From the NCBI RefSeq assembly GCF_045679555.1, contig NC_092087.1, forward strand, positions 26,605,367 to 26,669,366: a stretch of 64,000 bases of DNA, in the 5' to 3' direction. The notes beneath the pieces are model-generated. The model was not told where the DNA came from, ran no database searches, and worked only from the letters and a program-made list of their open reading frames with translations. The stretch's first letter is position 1, and each line of letters begins with the position of its first letter. The stretch is from Salvelinus alpinus (Eukaryota > Chordata > Actinopteri > Salmoniformes > Salmonidae). The position numbers and the translations under genes were made by a program. This document shows, in pieces, positions 22,485-33,600 of the stretch.

Positions 22485-23420
22485 AGGTGAAATATTTAGT
22501 CAGATTGGCTAGCTACTTGTCATTAGGCTTTTAAAGGGGATATCAGCAGTTTCTAGATCCATCTTTGGACTGTTAAATTAATGATATGTACCCACTGATT
22601 CTTGAAGATATAACTTATAAAATACCTTATGAGCTTAGTTCAACCGTCATACCCCACCAGAACCCCAAATAAAAGCTTGTTTTACTCCAATGTTTGCAAA
22701 CAAAATAAATGTAAACAAACACAGTAGAGCCTCAAACTATAGCATGGATGGTCAGTCCTTCCATCCATAGCACTGGCTATGAATTTTAGAGTGGTAACAT
22801 TTCTCCAGCCCCGTCCCATAGCTTTTTACCCAAACTGGAACATGGAAGATGCTTTATTGTTTCTACTGCTGATTGCAGCTTCAAGTGCTTTTCATTTGCT
22901 TCATATTGTAACCTGCAATAGGCTCTATGTGAGTGCAGTATAATGAAAAGGCTGGCTCCTACTACCCTGACCAAGGGCTTTTGGTCTTGCTGGCAAAGGC
23001 TAATTACCTTTCAGTTAGACCAAAAGGCCTGAAGGCTCTTGTTCATAGCGCAACAGTTTGTCATGAGAACTGGAGTTGTCAGAGAATTTGGTATTTCCTT
23101 TGCAGGTAAAGTACTATTGAAAAATAGATTAAATGTAGACAATACGGTTGCTGTGCTTCTTGTTTTCCTAAGCATATTTACCATAAATACCAATAATAAT
23201 AATAATAATAATAATTAGGTGGGTGCTTATACTTGTCGAATATTTTGTCATTCTGCACCATGTTATTTTAATTGTTCATAGGTATAAACAGAACTGGACC
23301 ACAGGAGGGTGGGCGGAGCCCAGCAGATCTAGTTCAGGCGGTTAACGACGTCTTCAATTCTAAATGTAATATGTTTAGGTTTAAAGTGATTTCCTTTCTG
23401 ACAATAGCAAACAGCAGATT
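22485..23420. other. Non-coding, no gene recognised
   Basis: AT-rich sequence with a short (AAT)n microsatellite at 23192-23216. No splice-like exon or element boundary can be defined. Confidence 0.45.
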
Positions 23421-23423
23421 CAT

Positions 23424-23523
23424 TTAGTCACATCAATAGATTATAGATACATTTTGTCACATCAATAGATACCAGATACATTTAGTCACATCAATAGATA
23501 CCAGATACATTTAGTCACATCAA
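23424..23523 (+). repeat. Minisatellite, about 30 bp unit
   Basis: Roughly four copies of ATTTAGTCACATCAATAGAT followed by ACCAGATAC. The first copy is the most diverged. Confidence 0.85.
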
Positions 23524-23872
23524 TTATTACAGACTAAATGTAATTGTATTGTTTAGTGTTACCAGTAATGTAGTATGTAACATTTGATGTTTGATATCTA
23601 CAGTAGGTATGTATGTTATCCATGCAAAGTTCTCTGTGTCTTCCCTGTTAGATGAATGTGGTGGAAAAGGTCGGTTCCCCTACCTCTCTTTTGAAGAGGG
23701 GACCATCGTCATGTCTGGGGCATGGGTTTACTATCAAGCGACCGTCATCTTTTGGAAAGAAGAGGCTGGAAGACATACTGGCAAAGGCAGGGGACTTCAA
23801 ATTTGAAATTAGTAGGTGTAAATTAGTTATAATAAAACTTTTATTATAACACGAAGAGAGTGGTATGAGATC

Positions 23873-23923
23873 TCTCTCAATCTCTCTCTCTCAACCTCTC
23901 TCTCTCTCAACCTCTCTCTCAAC
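23873..23923 (+). repeat. CT-rich microsatellite
   Basis: (TC)n runs interrupted by CAA, giving an RERERE-type minus-strand frame that is not a gene. Confidence 0.85.
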
Positions 23924-24056
23924 AATGGACAACAGAGTGCAGCAGGAAATGTCAAGGTAACAGACGTCGAAACCCCTTCACTGCTTGGGTTCCTATCTAG
24001 TGTATCTTGAATGGTATGCGTGTGTGCGTACTTTTCCCAAATCTTTCCATACCTTC

Positions 24057-24475
24057 CTAACATTCCCTTTCCCTCACAATTTCCTGTATAAAGTCAACAA
24101 CATGTAGATAAATGTCTCTGCCAAATGACTCAGAATGGCCTTTAGGGTTTATAGCAGCAGTCATCATTTCGTTGTCACTTAGGTTACAGGCAAGTGCTGG
24201 AACTTGCACCCCAGTGCTGACGTCTAATGGAAGCTCTCTGCTCGCCCAGTTGAAGTCAGTGCCCTGTAATGAGGCAGGTTGGTTGAATAAAACACAAATT
24301 GTGAGTATGTATTCAAAAATATCTTTGTGTGTTGTTTGAATTACCTCCATATCGCGCATTACCAATTTCCCACAACTGGTTGGGAGTGCAGTTCTGCTCA
24401 GTGGATGGTAGTTCCATCCCTCTGTGAATGAGTACAGGTCAGTCTGAAGGCGTGACAGGTACACATACTCTTCGT
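24057..24475 (-). pseudogene. Possible C-terminal remnant of an integrase-core transposon protein
   Basis: The minus-strand frame reads EEYVYLSRLQTDLYSFTEGW, then NYHPLS, with INPKGHSESFGRDIYLHVVD near its end. The aromatic-W-N-x-H-P block and the SFGxDIY block resemble the C-terminal half of integrase-core (rve) domain proteins encoded by fish DNA transposons, recalled from general familiarity only. No catalytic residues are in the remaining part. The 5' side stops in AT-rich sequence at about 24475. A 21-bp inverted copy of that junction lies at 23838-23858. Confidence 0.4.
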
Positions 24476-24910
24476 GTTATAATAAAAGATTTAACCAAGC
24501 ATGTTTTAGTGTATGTTTTTATTGAAATGACACATTGAATAACATTGCAATCAATCAAAACTGTTGTTGTCAACATATTTTCCACTCCATTGTTAAGTTT
24601 TGTAATTTAGCAAAGTTTTGTAATTAAGCCTAACAAATAACACATTTATCACAGCCTTTAACATGTTTGTAATTGCTTACAACCAGCAAATTATACAACA
24701 AGTATTCACATACAAATGCAACAACAATAATCAAAAGCTCATGAACAGTCTCATGGTGACTTCAATGATAACTCACAATGCCAGCTGTCAATTTCCATTG
24801 CATGGCATTGACTACCTTTGCGGTGAGCTTTAGCTCTGATTAATAGATTGTACCACAAAACTGACTCCTAGTTTAGTCTCTTAACTTCTTCAAAAAATAA
24901 TTAACCACAC

Positions 24911-25274
24911 TGTCACGTTCTGACCTTAGTTCCTTTGTTTTGTCTTTTGTTTTAGTTGGTCAGGGCGTGAGTTGGGTGGGTAATCTATGTTTTCTATTTC
25001 TGTGTTGGTTTTCTCTGTTTGGCCTGATATGGTTCTCAATCAGAGGCAGCTGTCAATCGTTGTCCCTGATTGGGAACCATATTTAGGTAGCCTGTTTTCT
25101 GTTGGGTTTTGTGGGTGGTTGTTTTCAGTCTTTGTGTGTCTGCACCAGACAACTGTTTCGGTTTTCACTTTGTTGTTTTGTATTTGAAGTGTTCAGTTTT
25201 GAATTTATTAAATAAGATGAACACTAACCACGCTGCGCTTTGGTCCTCTCCTTCCACCGACGACAACCGTTACA
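24911..25274 (+). repeat. Solo LTR-like element with 5-bp target duplication
   Basis: 364 bp running TGTCACGTTCTGACC...GACAACCGTTACA and flanked by CACAC on both sides. TG...CA ends with a 5-bp duplication fit a solo LTR. A second copy in the opposite orientation lies at 43075-43429. Confidence 0.75.
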
Positions 25275-26110
25275 CACACAGGACACCCACTTCGAAATTG
25301 GCCCCTTTCAGCCTTGATGAAAATTGGCGTTCTGCGATCAAGGAACATTTTCTGAAAATGTCAAAGATATTTGAGGTGGGTTCTGGTGAGAGAAACGAAA
25401 ATCGCATTGGCCAGCACACAAACAGTAAGTGTGTGCCATATATTAACAATTACCTGTTTCCATCACGGACTCTCAGAGCTCTTTGGCTGTGGCAGGAGCT
25501 GGTGCCAAGACAGCCTGCTGTTGATAGGGAGGCTGTGAAGGCTGGGCCTGCTGGATGGCAGTCAGCAGAGAGGGAAACCAGATAAGAGTGTCCATCTTCA
25601 CATAAGATGAATGACCTTAAGTGACTGATTAGATAGAGGACTATTAAGGATGATCTGAAAGGTGCCTCACTAAGTGCTTTTGCAACAGGAACAGGGACGT
25701 AAGGGTAATAGAATGCCACAGCTGGGACAGAGGAGTGTTGGCAGCTGTGTAAGCAATTAAAGCAATTCAATTTCAACACTAAACTTGAAAAGAAAATCAA
25801 CACTTTCATGTAATTGAAAAGTGTACAAGTAAGCTAACTCATATGTTAAGGTTAGACGTCTTAGTAAAAAGTAGGCTATTATTATTAAAGCATAATTTCA
25901 GGTGAAAAAAAAGAAAAGTTGATCCTGATCTACTGGGTGAGCAGACTTCTGTTCCAGACCAGCAATAGCACACTTGATTATTAACTAATTAGGTTTGATA
26001 CATTGAATCAGGTGAGTTAGGGCTGGGCTGGAAAATAAATGTGCACACCCAGCAGGGTTGGCCTGCCCCAGTTGTAATAAGTTATAACATTGTGTGACTA
26101 TTAAACTGTA
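25275..26110. other. Non-coding, no gene recognised
   Basis: Two open frames (158 and 119 codons, opposite strands) cross this stretch, but neither shows a domain, repeat or splice border that I can support. Confidence 0.4.
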
Positions 26111-26124
26111 ACATAGGTACACGT

Positions 26125-26675
26125 ATACTGTACAAAGTTACAATTCATATAAGGAAATCAGTCAATTGAAATAAATTCATTAGGCCCTAATATATGGATT
26201 TCACATGACTGGGCAGGTGTTTGGGCAGCCCCCCCCCCCCCCCCCCCTTCCACCCATCAGACAATCCTGCAGGTGAAGAAGCAAAAATGTACATTAAATT
26301 CTCTGGCAACAGCTCTGGTGGACATTCCTGCAGTCAGCATGCCCATTGCACACTCCCTCAAAACTTCAGACATCTGTGGCATTGTGCTGTGTGACAAAAC
26401 TGCTAATTTTAGAGTGGCCTTTTATTTTCCCCAGCACAAGGTGCACCTGTGTAATGATCATGCTGTTTAATCAGCTTCTTGATATGCCACACCTGTCAGG
26501 TGAATAGATTATCTTGGCAAAGGAGAAATGCTCACTAACAGGGATGTAAACAAATTTGTGCACAACATTTGAGAGAAATAAGCTTTTAGTGCGTATGGAA
26601 CATTTCTGGGATCTTTTTTTCAGCTCATGAAACATGGAACCAACCCTTTACATTATATTTTTGTTCAGTGTATAA
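26125..26675 (-). mobile_element. Tc1-like fragment (family with ATATTTTTGTTCAGTGTA end)
   Basis: Contains TTCTCTGGCAACAGCTCTGG, GACATCTGTGGCATTGTG and GCACCTGTGTAATGATCATG, then ends TATATTTTTGTTCAGTGTAT. In the minus sense this is the 5' end and transposase N-terminus of one Tc1 family, also present at 42780-43705, 47845-48535 and 50070-50912. A C-run of about 19 at 26230 replaces part of the coding region. Confidence 0.8.
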
Positions 26676-27239
26676 TCCATGGTATACAAGGATGTACCCT
26701 TATTCTCTTGGGACATTCATTGGGAACTCTTCATCTGCAGACAGGGTTTGACGGCTCTGCATCTGACGATGAAAACATTTTCTAATAGGATTCTGATTGG
26801 GGTGACAAAATCCTACAAGGCTTATCAAAAACCTATAGGATAAAAAATAAAAAAATATCCGTCTGTCTGCATATTTCAAGAGATGGCAAATTAGGTTTCT
26901 GTGAGATACCCGATTGGTTGGACGATGCTTTTCTTGTCAATCATCCTGAAAAAACAATCAATCCTGCATCGTTAACACGATGGAAAGGTCAAATGCTTTA
27001 TTATCTAATAAAATAAAATAAAATTGTATTTGTCACGTGTTTAGCAGATGTGTAGCGAAATACTTGTAATCTAAATGTTGAAAGAGTGTGGGCGACGGAG
27101 AGAAACAAAATGGTGCCATTTGAGGTGGGCGCTGGAGATGAGGGTGTGAGCAGGTTAGTGGGGTGATGTGAATGTTTGTCTGCGTCTGTGTTTGTTTGTC
27201 GATGTTTTGTATTGTTAAAAAAAAACAATAGGAAAAAAA

Positions 27240-27545
27240 GTAGTCCAGCATAGGATTCCAATAGGATTCTGGTAGAGGTGATACAAAATTCTATAGGACT
27301 GCAAGAATCGTATAGGGTCTGATAGGATTACTTTTGATTCCCATCAGGAAAAAAACTGTCCAATATAATTCCAATAGGATTCCAAAATCCTATAGGACTG
27401 TGAGAATCCTATAGAATCCAATATGATTACTTTTTATTTCCAATTGTAGAAAAGTATTCTAATAGGATTCCAAAAGGAATCTGATAGAGGTGACGAGATT
27501 GAAAAAATCACGATTGAAAAAATCACTAATCCTATAGGATTTTTT
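27240..27545 (+). repeat. Degenerate tandem repeat built on CCAATAGGATTC
   Basis: About ten TAGGATT/CCTATAG words occur in 300 bp, with a loose higher-order period near 85 bp. No coding content. Confidence 0.65.
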
Positions 27546-27923
27546 CACAAGGGCTGAAATGATGTGGAAACAATGTTGATTCAAGCCGTTTTTGCCCAGT
27601 GGGTAAGTTGATGTTCTGTGGTCCCCACAGGCCCATCCAAACATAATAAAGAGGAAGCACGTTAAATAACAATGAAATATATTTTTCCAGAAATATAAAC
27701 TATAACCCACAAGTGAAAATATCAGAAATAAATTATACATTGCCTATTACAGTATTTTTGGATTGCTTACACACTAAAATTATAAGTAGTACACTATTAG
27801 CAAAACCTTACACTCAAGAAGCAAAACATCAGCCCATATTTGCACAACTATAAGCACATTGTCAACCTCACACTTGTTGCAAAACTCTACACACAGTGAT
27901 TTGCAAAACACTAAACACACTTA

Positions 27924-28085
27924 ACATTTACATTTACATTTAAGTCATTTAGCAGACGCTCTTATCCAGAGCGACTTACAAATTGGAAAGTTCATACATA
28001 TTCATCCTGGTCCCCCCGTGGGGAATGAACCCACAACCCTGGCGTTGCAAGCGCCATGCTCTACCAACTGAGCCACACGGGACCG
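27924..28085 (-). mobile_element. tRNA-derived SINE sharing its tail with a LINE
   Basis: On the minus strand it reads TGGCTCAGTTGGTAGAGCAT (A box) and GGGTTGTGGGTTCATTCCCC (B box), a Pol III promoter of tRNA type, perhaps from tRNA-Ala. Its 3' part ends GTAAGTCGCTCTGGATAAGA and an ATTTACATTTACAT tail. About 62 bases of this tail are identical to the 3' end of the LINE at 2266-2330. It lies inside the DD35E transposon. Confidence 0.85.
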
Positions 28086-28434
28086 TGTGGCTAGCTTCCT
28101 ACAACCTTTGCACCCCCTTTTTGGACTTAGTAGTATCCCTGTGGAATGCTTTTCACACCTTGTAGCGTCCTAACGAATTTAGGCTGTTCTGAAGGGAAAA
28201 GGGGGTGCAACTTAATATTAGGAAGGTGTTTCTAACATTACACACAAAAATCTATCATGAAGTCACGTCCTTGCAATACCAAAGCACTGACTGTCAAATT
28301 ACCACACCGTCCAACCAATTGGTTCAACACAGTCATCAGGTGTGCAAACACTCGTTTGCTTAATTGTAGACACACCAATCAGGTGTATAAGCACTATAAA
28401 AAGCAGCAGGTGAGTTCATCGGTCTTCAAGCACA

Positions 28435-29965
28435 ATGGAAAGAGTCAGAGAAAGAGTAAGACGAGGAGGAGGACGAGGAGGAGGACGACGAGGAGAACGA
28501 GGAGGACGAGGAGGACGAGGAGAACGAGGAGGACGAGGAGGACGAGGAGGAGAACGAGGAGGACGAGGAGGAGGAGGAAGGGGAGGAAGAGGAAGAGAAA
28601 GAGGAAGACAAGAAGGTGCTCAAAGAGGACCGAATCTGACAAATGAGATCCGCGCAACACTGGTTGACCACGTTGTCAACCACGGCCTGACGCTGAGGGA
28701 GGCTGGACTGCGAGTACAGCCAAATCTAAGCCGATATACAGTGGCAAGTGTGATGAGAACATTTAGACTGGAAAATAGGTATTGTAAAAATATCATCATA
28801 TCAAAAACATCTGCACGGTTTCAGTAACTGCTTACAGTACTGTATTCTATGCACTATCAGCACTTCTGTTACCTTTTCCTGTGAAATTACTGTACTATTG
28901 TATACAGTTTTTTTTTCTACATAGGATTGAGGGTCAGGGACGACAAGGGGGAAGGCCTCCTATGTTCACAGAACAGCAAGAGAGGGAGATAGTAAACATG
29001 GTTTTGGCCAACAATGCTATAACACTCAAGCAGCTCCAAGCTAACATTGTCAATAACCACGCCATTTTCAACGATATCCATCAGGTCTCAACATCAACAC
29101 TGGCACGCATCCTAAAAAAAAAACATATTCAAATGAAGCAAATTTATCGAGTGCCTTTCGAGCGCAATTCCGAAAGGGTGAAACGACTGCGGCATGATTA
29201 TGCAGAGGTATGTATTCACTTTAGCAGTGATCTTGCATACTGTCTCATAATCTTTTACTGTACTGTAATATGTATACTAGATCTACACTGAACTACACAA
29301 TTTTGCCTGACACTGTTTTTCAGAGAGTTTTACGAATGGATGGAGAGGAGATCCAGCATGAGTTCATTCAGATGAGGCTGGGTTCAACCTGATGAGAACA
29401 CGAAGGAGGGGAAGAAACATCATTGGCCACAGGGCTATAGTCAATGTCCCAGGGCAACTTCGGGGTAATATAACACTCTGTGCAGCCATTACACAGAATG
29501 GGGTCCTCCACCGCCATGCCCATATGGGCCCTTACAACACAGCACTCATACTTACATTCTTGGACCAATTGCACAACATAACAGCAGCAAATCAAATCAA
29601 ATATGCAATACATTGTTGTCTGGGACAATGTGTCTTTCCACCGCTCTGCTCTGGTTCAGAACTGGTTTCAGCAACATCCACATTTCACCGTCCTATATCT
29701 TCCACCATACTCTCCATTACTCAACCCCATAGAAGAGTTTTTCTCGGCATGGAGGTGGAATGTATATGATCTCCGTCTCCAGGCTGAGGTACCCCTCTTC
29801 CAAGCCATGGAGGAGGCCTGTGACCAGATGGAGGTAGCAGCAATGCAAGGATGGATTCGTCATTCAAGACGTTTCTTTCCAAGGTGTCTTGCTAATGACA
29901 ACATTGCCTGCGATGTTGATGAAATTCTCTGGCCAGATCCAGCTAGGCGAAGAGACAATGTCTAG
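28435..29965 (+). pseudogene. DD35E transposase, three exons, two frameshifts
   Basis: Exon 1 (28435-28778) starts MERVRERVRRGGGRGG and is Arg/Gly-rich before a helix-turn-helix region (EIRATLVDHVVNHGLTLREA). The donor G|GTATTG joins a CATAG acceptor to exon 2 (28925-29207: GRPPMFTEQQEREIVNMVL). A second intron leads to exon 3 (29324-29965). Exon 3 contains a DEAGFN block (first Asp), VVWDNVSFHRS (second Asp) and SPLLNPIEEFFSAW (Glu, 35 residues after the second Asp), ending ARRRDNV-stop. Two frameshifts break exon 3: a small deletion just before the DEAGFN block and another near 29605. With two indels the transposase is dead, although all three catalytic codons survive. Confidence 0.87.
28455..28610 (+). 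repeat. GAGGACGAG repeat encoding an Arg/Gly-rich N-terminus
   Basis: A purine-rich tandem array (GAGGAC/GAGGAG units) inside exon 1 of the transposase. It translates as RGG-like repeats. The Ser-rich and Leu/Val-rich open frames on the other strand are shadows of it. Confidence 0.8.
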
Positions 29966-30670
29966 TTATTTTTTTGAACTTACAATATGTAAAGTGATGT
30001 TTGGTTACAGTATTATGAATCTCCATGTCAACATTTTGGGCGTGTTGAGAAATAAATGAGTTTCTTCAGTCTGCAACATTGGTCTTGTGTAGTGTTTGGT
30101 GAATTGACATTATATTTGTACTTTGTTGATAGTAGCCTACTCTAATCATAGGGAAGTAGAAGTGCTAAAAGTGTTTTAGGTTTATCAAAGCAGAGTGTAA
30201 CTCGTGCAAACAGAGTATAGTAATGTGAAACGTGTGTGTTTCATATGGTAACAAAGTGTGGTTTTTAAAAATAAGTGTATAGTTTTTACAAGAGTGTTTA
30301 ATTTTGCAAAGGATCTGTAGTGTTTTGCTAATTGGGTGTGTGGTTGTGGTAATTGTGTGTAGTGTTTTGAAAACACGGGCCCTGTTTTGAAAAACGTGCT
30401 TAAGCAATCAAAAAAAACTGTAATAACAAGATAGCATTTGGGAACAGAGAAGGAAGTGCAATCAGGGAGCTTTCCACTCCACCAGGTAGGCTAGCTGCCT
30501 TTGAGTTTAATATTATCAACAAAAAACGATAACAAAGAACTTGATTGCATAATAACTTTATTATAAGTTAGATAACAGAATCTACCCCAAACCCCAATGC
30601 CTACTTCCATTAACCATGCTATCTGAAATTAGACAAGACCATCCTAAATGTTAACAAGCAGCTGTCCATA

Positions 30671-33600
30671 CTAGAACTCCACTAGGTAGCTGCGTGCCTT
30701 CATCAGACGTTTGAGCTTGTTCTGCAGTGCAGCCCTCTTGCTGCCGATGTCGAAGTCCTCCTTCAGCAGCTGCTCGATGTTGTCCTTCTCCTGCAGAGTC
30801 TGAAGCATCTCCCTCTGCAGCTGGGAAGCAGACTCCTGCAGCACCATGTAGCGGATTACCATGGGAATCTGATCAGCCAGACGCTGACTGGCAATCTGTC
30901 AAAGAAAAAAACGAGGAGGAGTGTATCAGCTCTTGGGCATGAGACAATAAACTTCCTTTAACAGTAGCCTACTGTAAATACGCCTGACTTACATGATAAT
31001 AGGACTTGAGGTGCAGCATCATCTCCCGTAGGGTAGCATGGGTGTCAGTGCTGTTGACAGTACTCCTTACAGAGACAACAGAGAACCCTTTCTGACTCCC
31101 AAAAGAAAGGGGAGGATTTTTAACTAACTCTCCCTCCTCCAACTCTTCCTCCTCCCTCTTCCTCTTCCTCAGACTATAGCTGTAGGTGCTGTCCTGTGTG
31201 TACACTATCAGCTCCATCTTGAACTGAGTCCTCAACGTGGACTCAGCCGTAGACTCCTTCTCCTGCTTGATGGTTTCGATCTTAGTCTGAAGGCCAAAAA
31301 ACGAGTTATTCAATGTGTTATCTCCGCATCTTGTTTAGGTTTAACTTGATGGCCAGCTGTGGCAATTTTAGTTTAGGTTTAAATCGTGACATGAATATGG
31401 AAAAGTATATAGAAACAGTTATGAAAACAGTTACCTTTGCTGTTTTCAGGAGGATAGGGAAACCTGTGAAGCTGTTCTGAGCCAGCAGTATGAACGCATT
31501 CCTAGCAGCATCTAGAAAAGGGAAGAAACACCACTGTGATACATACAGATGTAGGATCTTAATTTGATCACTCTTTTGTTGCTAAGAATTTTCCTGCACA
31601 GCAGGAAATGCAGATGAGCTTCATGATTTACATAAATTCACTGAAAACACACAATAACACAAGGTTATATTAACGGTATTGCACACATAATTGTTTATTT
31701 GTATTGTTTGTATATTGTTGTATTTAACATTCCTGTGACTGTCCTTGTTTATCAGTGTATGACTATTTTGTTACTTGTCATATTATGTGTTTCTTGTGGA
31801 CCCCAGGAAGAGTAGCTGCTGCTTCTGCAAAAGCTAATGGAGATCCAAATAAACAAATAGGCATTTTGCATGTAGCCTAATTTTGGCCGGCTAATAGCCT
31901 AACCACCAATCAAGCAACATTATGGACTAAACGTTAAAATCCTGTTGCTGCAGGAACATTTTGCTGCGACAATACTGGTCAAACTAAGATCTGACATCGG
32001 TAGGACTCAAAACTACTACCAAACTTAAAGATAGACTACATTCTTGGATGGGAAAATTTAAATCATTTTGGTGTCTTCATAGTTGAATCAAACCCAATGA
32101 CTGGGTTTCAGGATAAGTAAATATATATATATATATATATATATCTTTTAAAGATCTATGTACTCAATACTATACCTGATATCTCTTTCAGCTTCTTGAC
32201 TGCTGGTTCCTCCAGTTGTTTGATCTGATCCTTCACAATCACCTCAAAGGTCTTGTAGTTGATGAACCCTGGGAGCTCCCTTCCACGGTACCGCTTCTCA
32301 TAATCAGCCACTTCTTTTTCAATCTTCTTATTAACTGCAATATGAGGCATCCACATTATCCTGTTGCTTAACCTAAACGTGTGAGTGTAAGCATTCAATG
32401 TCATTTTAGATTCACAAGAAAGATGCTATGAGGCTACATTATTTTTATACATCTTAGTGCAGTATGTTAACAATCTACAACCTTGATATGATATTTTGTT
32501 TGTCTTGAAATATCTGGGCACTACATTTGACATTTTGATGATGGATGATGCAGGAAAAGAAAACATATTGACATAAATGGCAAATCTCGGTTACCAAACT
32601 TCCTGACCCAGTATTTATGGCCAATGTTTGATTGGTGTATGAGAATTGTGTACTCACAGTTCTTTCCAGAGCGATCCAGGTGTGCCTTCCATTTCCCGAA
32701 CTCTGTTCTGAGTGTGGAGAAGACATTGATGTCTCCACTTTTCAGCTCCTCCCCAGTGCTCAGGTTAATGACATCCTGGGTGAACAAAGCCACTTTCTGC
32801 CACACGGAAAGAGGAAGTATCACGTGTCAGTGTATCCTAAGAATGAGGGACTTTGATTGCTTTGAGCTTCAGGGACTTACATCGATCAGAAAATACAGCC
32901 GTTCTTTTGGGTCTTCAGGGGGTCCGGTACCACATTTCTCCAGAGCGGTGCGTGTCTCCTCCAGCTTTTCCTCAATCTGCTCTTTTAGACGAGGCATGGA
33001 TTTCTAAACACAAAGAAAGACATTCAAACAAGGCATATAACAATACACCGTGCAAATAATCACTGTATATTCACATAAAGCCAGAGAGGTACAGGGACAT
33101 CATAATGTAATTAAAAATCTTACACAAAACATGTTTGTGTATCAGTTTTTTTCATTCATCCACAATCCAACTGGGTACTCGAAAACAACAAGAGACCATT
33201 AATTAAAAAACAAAGGTATAGTATAATGTGCAGCAAATGTAATGGAAGAGGAATTCACCTCGATATGTTTCACTAGTTCAATAGTTAATTTCTCCGCCAG
33301 TTTAGGGATGGTGGCATGCCCCTCATCATAAAGTGTGCTACATAAAGGAAAGAGAAAATGTGAAAACACAATGCAAACCTTTCAGAGAATGTTGATGCAT
33401 TTGTCAGACAATAAGACAACAACAATAACACAGATCTGAAAATGATAGGGGAGACAGCCTAACAACTCAGACACACCGGTAGGATTGTCAGACGTTTTCC
33501 GTCCGACAATACTTAGCAACTCTGAACAGAATGTCGAAGTCAATCTCTTTTGTGCTCACACAGCAATGACCTTGAAGTCATTAGCCAGTCAGAATTGTTC

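Larger units (their letters stand above)
27750..30420 (+). mobile_element. IS630/Tc1-type transposon with spliced transposase (DD35E)
   Basis: The ends match as inverted repeats: CAGTATTTTTGGATTGCTTA on the left and, on the right, the complement of TAAGCAATCAAAAAAAACTG. TA lies at both borders. The interior encodes a three-exon transposase. A SINE (27924-28085) and a small hairpin repeat (about 28098-28220) have inserted in its 5' part, which explains the unusual 2.7 kb length. Confidence 0.85.

Noticed and set aside
23424..23523. Regularly spaced repeats resembling a CRISPR array
   Set aside because: Contiguous 30-bp minisatellite units without unique spacers in a vertebrate genome.
27924..28085. 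A tRNA gene on the minus strand
   Set aside because: A and B boxes are present, but there is no cloverleaf acceptor closure and a LINE-type tail follows, so it is a SINE.
28426..28683. Ser-rich and Leu/Val-rich minus-strand frames
   Set aside because: Low-complexity complement of the GAGGAC repeat in the transposase exon.
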